From assembly GCA_910583555.1 (NCBI GenBank), contig CAJTXO010000014.1, forward strand, positions 1 through 64,000: a DNA stretch of 64,000 bases, in the 5' to 3' direction. Positions 57,330 to 64,000 of this stretch are shown piece by piece. Position numbers and translations under genes: made by a program. The first letter of the stretch is position 1. Every line of letters starts with the position of its first letter. Below the pieces are notes generated by a model that saw only the letters and a program-made list of their open reading frames with translations, ran no database searches and was not told the DNA's origin. The stretch comes from an uncultured Eubacterium sp. (GTDB taxonomy: Bacteria; Bacillota; Clostridia; Lachnospirales; Lachnospiraceae).

Positions 57330-58346
57330 TTAATACAACCCTCGAAATACGGATGTCGGGTCAAGCCTCATTCCATTTCGATACAATTCAAAGTGAAGAT
57401 GTGTGCCAGTCGAATTTCCGGTTGTTCCTATGTATCCAATGATTTCGCCCTTTCTTACTGTTCTTGACCCCAAATTATGTATGCCCTGACTGCCTCCTGC
57501 CCGCACAGTACTGGCGCTGCTGATCCTCTGTCTAACACCGGCAAAACTGTTTAGATGACAGTATTTAGCTCTATACGATTTATCTGCGGATTGGAAGTCG
57601 ATAAAATTTCCGTAACTGGTTAGTTTTTGAACTCCATGATAAACTCGGTATGCCTGTTTAAATGTTACTGTTCCATCGGCTATCGCATACACTGGGGTTC
57701 CCTGGGCAACGCCTCTGTTTATGTCATGGTAGCCATACCACCCGTTGTCGCCAGTCTTTTTGCTGAATTTACAGCCTACCGGAACCGGTGCCGCCATTGC
57801 CTGATCGTTTGGGGCAGTGAAACTGGGAGCGGGGGTGGACGCCAGAATGTAATTCTTCAGATCTGATGTTTTGATAAACGCATATTTATATCCGCCGCCC
57901 ACTGGGTATTTTACCTGCGTATAGCTGCCCGACGCCCCCAGCACCTTTACGGTGTCGCCTTTTGCGATGTATCCGTATGTGTTTTTGTTGTTTGCCCTGC
58001 GGTATGTCGTGATCTTCGACCTTGATCGATAACTGCTGCCTGTCGTTTTTGTGAGGATCTTGTTTCTGCTGATGTAGCCGGTCTTTCTTCCTCTGGCGAC
58101 TGGGTAAGTTACCTTGCAGTAGCGGTCGGTCACCTGGCTGACTGTCATCTCATCGGACGGATAGACCGCGCCATACCGCTTGCTGAGTCCTGTATTTGAG
58201 TATACCTGTACATTTGAGGTTCCGATCGTATAGCATTTTACCGCCGCTCCCGCTTGGGACGGGTGGCCGAAATACAGTCCGGCCGCCCAGGATATCATAC
58301 ACACGAGAAATGCTATTCCACTTTTTGAAAATAATGTTTTGTTCAT
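57330..58346 (-). CDS. Secreted M23-type peptidase with SH3 repeats
   Basis: 338 residues. Signal peptide and two SH3-like repeats (1-175) are nearly identical to the neighbouring CHAP-type protein. The C-terminal M23/LytM-type domain (about 190-335) has the linker GWYGYHDINRGVAQGTPVYAIADGTVTF, the SYGNFIDFQ and KYCHLNSFAG strands, GYIGTTGNSTGTHLHFELYRNG with the catalytic HxH, and DPTSVF. The first metal motif reads YHDIN instead of the usual HxxxD. Family function is peptidoglycan endopeptidase; activity should not be assumed. GGAAAAGGTG precedes the ATG. Confidence 0.83.
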   Translation of the reverse strand: MNKTLFSKSGIAFLVCMISWAAGLYFGHPSQAGAAVKCYTIGTSNVQVYSNTGLSKRYGAVYPSDEMTVSQVTDRYCKVTYPVARGRKTGYISRNKILTKTTGSSYRSRSKITTYRRANNKNTYGYIAKGDTVKVLGASGSYTQVKYPVGGGYKYAFIKTSDLKNYILASTPAPSFTAPNDQAMAAPVPVGCKFSKKTGDNGWYGYHDINRGVAQGTPVYAIADGTVTFKQAYRVYHGVQKLTSYGNFIDFQSADKSYRAKYCHLNSFAGVRQRISSASTVRAGGSQGIHNLGSRTVRKGEIIGYIGTTGNSTGTHLHFELYRNGMRLDPTSVFRGLY

Positions 58347-58386
58347 TGAAATCACCTTTTCCTTCCCTGAAAAACTGTTAGTTTTT

Positions 58387-59052
58387 TCAATTTAATCTCC
58401 GGGGTGTTGCACCGATTGACGCCATGAGGGAGGCATGGTTATGGTACTTACAGTTCTGCACGATCACTCCATCACGAATCTGCACCTCACTACCACCTAC
58501 CGAATCGTCATGCTTTTCCACATATGTTACAGCCAGATTATTTGCTGTATCATAGTAACATATGATGTCCTGGCCTGATCCCACTTCGGAATACAACCTC
58601 ACTTCCCTCTCGCTTCCCATACTCTCTTTCATCGCGTTCAGCACTTTCTCCGAATCCGGACCGTCAGCGGAAGCCTGATCCAGAGACACAGCATCCGGTC
58701 TGATTGTAATTGTTCCGGCACCGGTTACTTTCGCGTCCGCAATAGCACTTCCAAATGCACCGGATAATAAATCCATAAGTTCGAGATCTTCGCTTTCCTT
58801 TTCTTTTTCCTCTTGTTCCTTTGAGTTCTCGCTTTCGGTTGCTTTTTTCCCTCCTATTTTCTCTTCATCTCTTAGGTCATAATTTTCTTCTTCCCGCCCT
58901 TCCTTTTCCTGCCCTTCTTCCTCCCGTATCACATCTCTCCAATGTGTACGATCGCTTCCGCATCCAGTGAGGATCCATACCGTCATCATGCACAGCAGGA
59001 TACGCGCTAAGACCGCCCCTCCGGATTTTTGTCTTTCTTTCCTTTTTTTCAT
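58387..59052 (-). CDS. Lipoprotein of unknown function
   Basis: 221 residues. Lipobox WILTGCGSD lipidates Cys30. A very acidic Glu/Lys-rich stalk (about 35-90, EEEGQEKEGREEE style, probably coiled) leads to a C-terminal domain (about 100-221) with strands such as TITIRPDAVSL, REVRLYSEVG and DIICYYDTANNLAVTYVEK; no family recognised. It lies between two genes for M23-domain wall proteins, 40 nt before the smaller one, so it may assist them at the membrane; that is inference from position. AGGTGG precedes the ATG. Confidence 0.72.
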   Translation of the reverse strand: MKKRKERQKSGGAVLARILLCMMTVWILTGCGSDRTHWRDVIREEEGQEKEGREEENYDLRDEEKIGGKKATESENSKEQEEKEKESEDLELMDLLSGAFGSAIADAKVTGAGTITIRPDAVSLDQASADGPDSEKVLNAMKESMGSEREVRLYSEVGSGQDIICYYDTANNLAVTYVEKHDDSVGGSEVQIRDGVIVQNCKYHNHASLMASIGATPRRLN

Positions 59053-59085
59053 CTCGCATACCACCTTTCTTTATTATTCACAGAT

Positions 59086-61995
59086 TTAACACAACCCTTT
59101 AAAAACAGATGTCGGATCGACCCGCGCCCCATTCTTATATAGTTCAAAATGAAGATGCGTGCCAGTCGAATGTCCGGTTGTTCCTATGTACCCGATGACC
59201 TCTCCCTTTTTCACTGTTCTGGAGCCCAGATCATGCGTACCGCTGCAGCCTCCCACGGGCATCGTACTGGTACTGCTGATCCTTAACGCAACCCCGGCAA
59301 AAGCGTTCAGATGACAATATTTCGCTTTATACACTTTGTTTGATGATTGAAATTCGATGTAATTCCCATAGCTGGTCAGCTTTTGGACGGTCGTATTGTT
59401 GTACCATGTGTATGCCTGCCTAAACGTTACCGTTCCATCGGCGATCGCATATACGGGGGTTCCTTTGGCAACGCCCCTGTTTATGTCATGGTAGCCATAC
59501 CAACCGCCGTCTTTTGTCTTTTTACTGAATTTGCATCCTGCCGGCACCGGCACCGCCAGCGTCTGATCGTTTGGAGCCGCAGGTGTACTTACCGCAGGTA
59601 ATGTTGTTTCTGTTACTTTCCACTTTTGGGCGTTAGTACCATTTTTCGTATATACTAACACGTTCGTACCGTTTTTATTTTTTCCTCCGTCCACATCCAG
59701 ATAGCAGCCAAGTTTATTCTTTATGGCAAAGCAGTCTCCCTCCGGATAAAAGCGCCATTTTTGCGCGTCGCTGCCGTTATCGCCGTAGAGTTGCACATTT
59801 GTTCCGCTCTTCGAAGATCCTCCCTGTACATCGAGACACTTCCCGGAAGATGGACTTGTAATCTTGAACCAGCCGTCGCCAGTGCTTTGGATTTTAAATT
59901 TCTGAGCGATGCTGTTATTGCTTTGGTAGACCTGAATGTTTGTTCCGTCCGCCGTTCCATTTCCAGTTACATCCAATGTCATATTTCCGCCAACTTGTAA
60001 TTTGATGCAATACGCGCCATCTGCTATGTTTGTATAGTCCTGTCTGGTACTGATCAGTTTCCACTGCTGGGCGTTTGTTCCGTTATACGTATGGACCTGT
60101 ACGTTGGTATTGTTTTTAGCGCTGCCGCCGGTGACGTCCAGATAACAGCCGATTTTGTTCATAATGGTGTAGTAACCGCCGCCAGTTGAATAGAAACGCC
60201 ATTTTTGCGCATCGGAACCGTTATATCGGTAAAGTTGAACATTAGTTCCGCTTTTGGCAGATGCGCCCTGTACGTCGAGACACTTTTTGGGGACTGTGTT
60301 GGAAATGATATACCAGCCATTTCCCACAGGTTCGACGTAGAATTTTTGAGCGGCGCTTCCGTTGTTTTGAAAAATCTGAATATTGCTTCCGTCGCTCGTC
60401 GCGTTTCCGGACACATCCAGCATGAATTGACCGCCGGCTTTTGTGTTAAAGCAGTAGTAGCCTTTGGAGATTGCGGCGCATCCATCGTTTACGGTTATTT
60501 TCTGGATTGCTGTTTTTCCGTTCTCCGTTTTGGCTGTGATGGTAGCCGACCCGCTTCCGACGGCTTTGACTGTACCGTTTGTTACCGTGGCCACATTTAG
60601 GTCGGATGAAGTCCAGGTAATGCCTTTCTGCGTCGTATTGGAAGGGGCGAATGACACAGATAATTTTTTTGTTTCGCCGATCTTTTTTAATGTTACTGCT
60701 GATGTGCCTATGCTGATGGAAGTGGGGTAGATCAGCTGGATCGGTTTCCATTTTTGCGCGTCGGTCCCATTTTTCGTGTATACAAGGACGTTTGTATTGT
60801 TCGCGGTTTTGGCGCCGTCTACGTCTAAATAGTAACCGAGTTTGTTTTGGATATATACGTATCCGTTTTCTGCAGCATAGAAGCGCCACAATTGGGCGTC
60901 TGTACCGTTGTAGGTGTAGAGCTGGACATTGGCTCCCGGTTTCTTTTCTGCTCCGGTCACGTCGAGCGCTTTTCCGGAGGATGCGCTGCAGATTTTATAC
61001 CATCCTGCGTTTATGTGTGTTATGGTAAAGCGCTGGGCGGTTGTTTCGTTGCTTTGATAGATTTGAATGTTTGTGTTGTCTTTCGTGTTGTTTCCGGAGG
61101 CGTCGAGCAGCATGTTCGATTTTAATTTAGTACTGAACTTATATGTTCCATTGGCAATTAGCGTGTACGGGACGGGGGTTGCGGTCGGTTTTGATACCGG
61201 CTTTACAACTACTGGTTTTATCGTTGGTTTTGGGGTCGGTTTCACGGTTGGTTTTATCGTTGGCTTTATCGTTGGTTTGACCGTCGGTCTCACAGTTGGT
61301 TTCCCAATTGGCTTCTTCGCTGGTTCGACAATCGGCTTCATAGTTGATTTGGCCGTTGGCCTGACAGATGGTCTCTCACTTGGCTTGACCGTCGGCTTTA
61401 TAGTCGGCTTAATAGTTGGTTGCACAGTTGGTTTAAGTGTCGAATTTATGATTGGTCGGTCTGCCGGTTTCGCAACTGGTTTTTGTGTCGGTGTTTTTGT
61501 CGGGGTAATCGTTAAATCGGTATCCGGTTCCGTAATCCCGGCTTCTATTGGTGTTTTTACCGGTTCTTCTTCCGATGGCCCAGGCAAATAATCATCAACA
61601 TCAGAATCATCTTCTTCATCGAAATCCTGCGTTTCCACTACCTCTACTGCAAACGAGAGTTTTTTCACATAACGCTGTGTCTGCCGTTTATATTTTACTG
61701 TTACCGTAATGCGGGTGTTTCCCTGTTGCCTGGCCTTTACCTTTCCTTTTGCCGAAACTGCCGCTATTTTTTTGTTTTTTGAAAGATAGGATGTCTTTAT
61801 GATTTTAACGCCCGTCATTTTCTTTATTCTGATCTGGGTCGTTTCATATGTCATGCCATGTTCGTCTTCCATAACAGATAATACGGCTGATCTCTTTGCC
61901 AGCTTAACAGGGTTCACTTTTGCTGAAATATCTGTGTCAGGTATGATTCCAGCAAGTAATCCTATAACTAAAAATGCTGCAATACTTTTTTTCAT
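59086..61995 (-). CDS. Large modular wall protein: Big2, Pro-Thr repeats, three ricin domains, M23
   Basis: 969 residues. Signal peptide; an Ig-like domain (about 30-125); an acidic patch; a long KPTI/VKP(T) repeat linker (about 165-285) of 4-residue periodicity. Then come ricin-type trefoil 1 (about 290-430), Big2 (about 430-510), trefoil 2 (about 515-655), trefoil 3 (about 660-800), and an M23 domain (about 815-969) with GTHLHFELYKNG. Each trefoil has three QxW repeats such as AQKWRFY. The M23 domain shares the GYHDINRGV variant with the gene at 57330. Likely binds glycans and cuts peptidoglycan. The start at 61995 has GGTGG upstream. Confidence 0.85.
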   Translation of the reverse strand: MKKSIAAFLVIGLLAGIIPDTDISAKVNPVKLAKRSAVLSVMEDEHGMTYETTQIRIKKMTGVKIIKTSYLSKNKKIAAVSAKGKVKARQQGNTRITVTVKYKRQTQRYVKKLSFAVEVVETQDFDEEDDSDVDDYLPGPSEEEPVKTPIEAGITEPDTDLTITPTKTPTQKPVAKPADRPIINSTLKPTVQPTIKPTIKPTVKPSERPSVRPTAKSTMKPIVEPAKKPIGKPTVRPTVKPTIKPTIKPTVKPTPKPTIKPVVVKPVSKPTATPVPYTLIANGTYKFSTKLKSNMLLDASGNNTKDNTNIQIYQSNETTAQRFTITHINAGWYKICSASSGKALDVTGAEKKPGANVQLYTYNGTDAQLWRFYAAENGYVYIQNKLGYYLDVDGAKTANNTNVLVYTKNGTDAQKWKPIQLIYPTSISIGTSAVTLKKIGETKKLSVSFAPSNTTQKGITWTSSDLNVATVTNGTVKAVGSGSATITAKTENGKTAIQKITVNDGCAAISKGYYCFNTKAGGQFMLDVSGNATSDGSNIQIFQNNGSAAQKFYVEPVGNGWYIISNTVPKKCLDVQGASAKSGTNVQLYRYNGSDAQKWRFYSTGGGYYTIMNKIGCYLDVTGGSAKNNTNVQVHTYNGTNAQQWKLISTRQDYTNIADGAYCIKLQVGGNMTLDVTGNGTADGTNIQVYQSNNSIAQKFKIQSTGDGWFKITSPSSGKCLDVQGGSSKSGTNVQLYGDNGSDAQKWRFYPEGDCFAIKNKLGCYLDVDGGKNKNGTNVLVYTKNGTNAQKWKVTETTLPAVSTPAAPNDQTLAVPVPAGCKFSKKTKDGGWYGYHDINRGVAKGTPVYAIADGTVTFRQAYTWYNNTTVQKLTSYGNYIEFQSSNKVYKAKYCHLNAFAGVALRISSTSTMPVGGCSGTHDLGSRTVKKGEVIGYIGTTGHSTGTHLHFELYKNGARVDPTSVFKGLC

Positions 61996-62124
61996 AATAA
62001 CCACCGTTCCTTTCTTTTTGCTTTTTATATGTTAGATTCATTGTAGCAAAATTTCTTTTTAATTTAGGAAAATGTAAAAAATAACAACTTTTATGTCAAT
62101 TTTGACATGTTTTTTATTTTTGAC

Positions 62125-62173
62125 GCAAAAAAGAAGAATCCCCAAACTGCGCTGTAACACAGTTCAGAGATTC
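62125..62173 (-). terminator. Terminator of the VWA gene
   Basis: GAATC..AACTG (62136-62149) pairs with CAGTT..GATTC (62160-62173), followed on the minus strand by TTCTTTTTT. It lies about 120 nt after the stop at 62296. Confidence 0.75.
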
Positions 62174-62295
62174 AACTTTTTCAATATACTATTGTATCCC
62201 GAGTTTTCCCATTAATATAGACGATGATTTAACCCCAAACTCCAATCATAAGTTCTGCCATCTTAGATGCATGATTAAAATTTCTGTCCAGCGCC

Positions 62296-64000
62296 TTACC
62301 GCTTATGAACATTGATTGCAAGACATTTATATATATTCGGGACATCCAAACTGTAACCATAAACCACATCCACAATATCCCCAATCCGGATATCTGAATA
62401 ATCCATATTTTCTCCTTTTGCTTCATACGTGCCAAGTTTGTTGGAACTGTTGAATGGCTCTCCACCAAGGTCGGTTAGTATACCGTCATAAACAACGTCC
62501 ACTCCGCCAAGAAAGTACATTGGCATGGCTCTCCCCGGACCAGATCCAGATTCGTCAAAACGACATACAACCTTACCATCCGTATCAGATAGTTCAATCA
62601 TGCCTCCATCTATATCCGATATGCGGCAGTCCATGTATGCGGTATATTCCATAACACAGGGATAACAACGTTCATTACTAAAGTTATCCGGCAACTGTAA
62701 TCCCTGCCGATCATGAACATTGATAGCCGCACAGAAACAGGGACGCTTCTCCAGAGGCATATCCACCACTTTATCATAGTAACCATAAACCACATCCACA
62801 CTATCCCCAATCCTGATATCTGAATGATTCATATTTTCTCCACTTGCAGCATACGAGTAAAATTTGTTAGAACTGTTGAATGGTACTTCCCCTCCTCCGG
62901 TTAGTATACCATCATAAACAATATCTTTATTATTATACGGCCAATAAAAACCGCGTATAACCTCTCCGTCCGCATCCGATATCTCAAACCACCCCTTCCT
63001 ATCTATATACGATATGTGGCAATCCATGCAGGCAGCATATTCTGTATCACTGGGATAAGTGATCTCACTACCAGAGTTATCCGGTGTCGGTTCAGGCTTC
63101 GGATCAAAAGGTGCTGGTGTTCGATCCGGCGGTCCGGCAGAAGGCTGATCCGGCCTGGATGTCGGCTGACCTGCCGTGGCTGTCGGATTATCCTGTATCA
63201 CTGCCGGTCCATGGGGTCTGGGTGTTGCCATGTTCAGTCCTCCCTTATCTCTCTTATCTTTTACCGTCACAGCACATTTGTATACCAGGTCACCCGCGTC
63301 TTTTACCTCATAATGGCAGCCGGGACTTGCCATATCCTGCAGCATATTTTGAGGTATGGATTTCTCCGTTTCGTTTAAATGCGAAAAAAATCCGAGTGTA
63401 TAGATGTAATATCCCTTTTGCTTCATCTGCTTACAATACTGTACCAGTGCATCCTCGTAACTCCCATTTAACGCCGTTCCGAGGTTTGGCATGCCATCCG
63501 TCATGACAAGCATGATCTTTGTCTTCGCCGGACTGGCATCCAGCGTTTGATCCGCCATTTCGACGGCGCTGTATGTATTCGTCTGCCCAAACGCCTGCAA
63601 ATCCCCAATGTTTGTTTTCAGTACGGTTTTTCTCCGGCTGAAATCGTTTTGCAGATCTGCCGAGCTGCTATACGGTATCATCGCCACACGGGAATTCTTC
63701 TCCAGTACCGTATCGACAAATTTTGAGGCCGCCTCTTTCGTCTCATCCAGCGGTTCCCCCTGCATACTTCCCGACTCATCAAGTACGACCACGACATCGC
63801 GTTCCGCTCTCACATAGTCCTGATACCAGTCCAACGATACCGCTTCCGCGTCAGGATCTACAAATAGTTTTGTCTCTGTCCCGTTCCCATCATATTCCCC
63901 ATTGATTTCCCGGGCATAGTCTAACGCCATCTCTGTCGTATAATAGCTGCCATCATCCGCCTGCCTCGTCAGCCCTTCCGCCACGGAATAGATCATGGAA
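62296..64000 (-). CDS. VWA-domain surface protein, C-terminal part
   Basis: The gene enters from the right edge; at least 567 residues are seen, with no signal peptide, so the true start lies outside. The VWA domain (about residues 65-260 of the visible part) has MIDAS DESGSMQG, Thr in GQTNTYSA and Asp in VMTDGMPNLG. A Pro/Thr linker follows (TPRPHGP.., TSRPDQPSAG). The C-terminus carries two tandem domains of about 100 residues with matching motifs: CMDCHISYID/YMDCRISDID, IVYDGILT/VVYDGILT, DIRIGDSVDVVYGYY/DIRIGDIVDVVYGYS. Their family is not recognised. Probably a wall-associated adhesin or complex scaffold. Confidence 0.82.
   Translation of the reverse strand, partial: SMIYSVAEGLTRQADDGSYYTTEMALDYAREINGEYDGNGTETKLFVDPDAEAVSLDWYQDYVRAERDVVVVLDESGSMQGEPLDETKEAASKFVDTVLEKNSRVAMIPYSSSADLQNDFSRRKTVLKTNIGDLQAFGQTNTYSAVEMADQTLDASPAKTKIMLVMTDGMPNLGTALNGSYEDALVQYCKQMKQKGYYIYTLGFFSHLNETEKSIPQNMLQDMASPGCHYEVKDAGDLVYKCAVTVKDKRDKGGLNMATPRPHGPAVIQDNPTATAGQPTSRPDQPSAGPPDRTPAPFDPKPEPTPDNSGSEITYPSDTEYAACMDCHISYIDRKGWFEISDADGEVIRGFYWPYNNKDIVYDGILTGGGEVPFNSSNKFYSYAASGENMNHSDIRIGDSVDVVYGYYDKVVDMPLEKRPCFCAAINVHDRQGLQLPDNFSNERCYPCVMEYTAYMDCRISDIDGGMIELSDTDGKVVCRFDESGSGPGRAMPMYFLGGVDVVYDGILTDLGGEPFNSSNKLGTYEAKGENMDYSDIRIGDIVDVVYGYSLDVPNIYKCLAINVHKR

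Noticed and set aside
61067..61591. Plus-strand Gly/Val-rich hydrophobic protein
   Set aside because: It is the antisense of the Lys-Pro-Thr repeat linker of the large wall protein.
1..64000. CRISPR arrays, rRNA genes, complete IS elements or a replication origin
   Set aside because: None was seen: no regularly spaced identical repeats, no rRNA-like stretches, no intact transposase with terminal repeats, no DnaA-box cluster.

Overview
The window looks like a chromosomal segment of a spore-forming, gut-associated clostridium, most likely a Lachnospiraceae-type Firmicute. The evidence is a complete yabP-yabQ-divIC-spoIIE-tilS-hpt-ftsH block in the Bacillus/Clostridium order, spoVT, sigH, a Firmicute-style infC-rpmI-rplT operon, a bile salt hydrolase, and many Gram-positive secreted proteins with Big2/SH3/ricin modules. 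AGGAGG-type ribosome binding sites and TTGACA-17-TATAAT promoters are ubiquitous. Almost every gene lies on the minus strand; only mrnC and an ArsR-AraC regulator are intact plus-strand genes. No rRNA, CRISPR array or intact insertion sequence was seen.

Layout. 1-25.5 kb is mostly core genome: a partial Ig-like exported protein, Mini-III RNase, a CtpE-like P-type ATPase, tRNA-Thr, a three-gene membrane operon whose last gene carries a G5-run frameshift, sigH-rlmB, an acetyltransferase, ispF, tRNA-Val/tRNA-Met, housekeeping enzymes (yfcE, rdgB, an rRNA methyltransferase, rhodanese, fba), a cell-wall amidase, tRNA-Leu(AAG), a secreted esterase, a secreted M14 carboxypeptidase, infC-rpmI-rplT with a structured leader, bile salt hydrolase, and a heavy-metal efflux unit (P1B ATPase plus HMA protein) divergent from an ArsR-AraC fusion regulator that has a remarkably structured 5' leader.

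25.5-44 kb is AT-rich and accessory. It holds an AbiL-like (AAA ATPase plus RloB) phage-defence pair; a decaying tandem array of a two-gene cassette (called A and B here) of unknown secreted proteins, each copy with its own promoter and terminator; a transposase relic; an RTX-repeat relic; a zinc-ribbon Sel1 protein; and an AgrC/LytTR-type signalling locus. In that locus the kinase and response regulator flank a very short cationic peptide ORF (18 aa) with its own promoter, a 1077-aa surface protein (CBM2-like, thrombospondin type 3, VWA, C39-like protease) and a small membrane-anchored partner. A GH13 cyclomaltodextrinase closes the region.

44.6-55.7 kb is the conserved sporulation/division/core block (ftsH, hpt, tilS, spoIIE, divIC, yabQ, yabP, rqcP, hup, spoVT) followed by an FNT transporter and a thioredoxin-reductase-like flavoprotein. 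55.8-64 kb is a cluster of modular cell-wall proteins built by shuffling SH3, ricin, Big2, CHAP and M23 modules, including a direct repeat of about 490 bp, a lipoprotein, and the 3' part of a VWA protein.

The strongest novelty candidates are the peptide/two-component/surface-protein locus (35.9-42.1 kb), the A/B secreted-protein cassette array (28.1-33.2 kb) and the three-way-junction leader before the ArsR-AraC regulator (23.55-23.69 kb).
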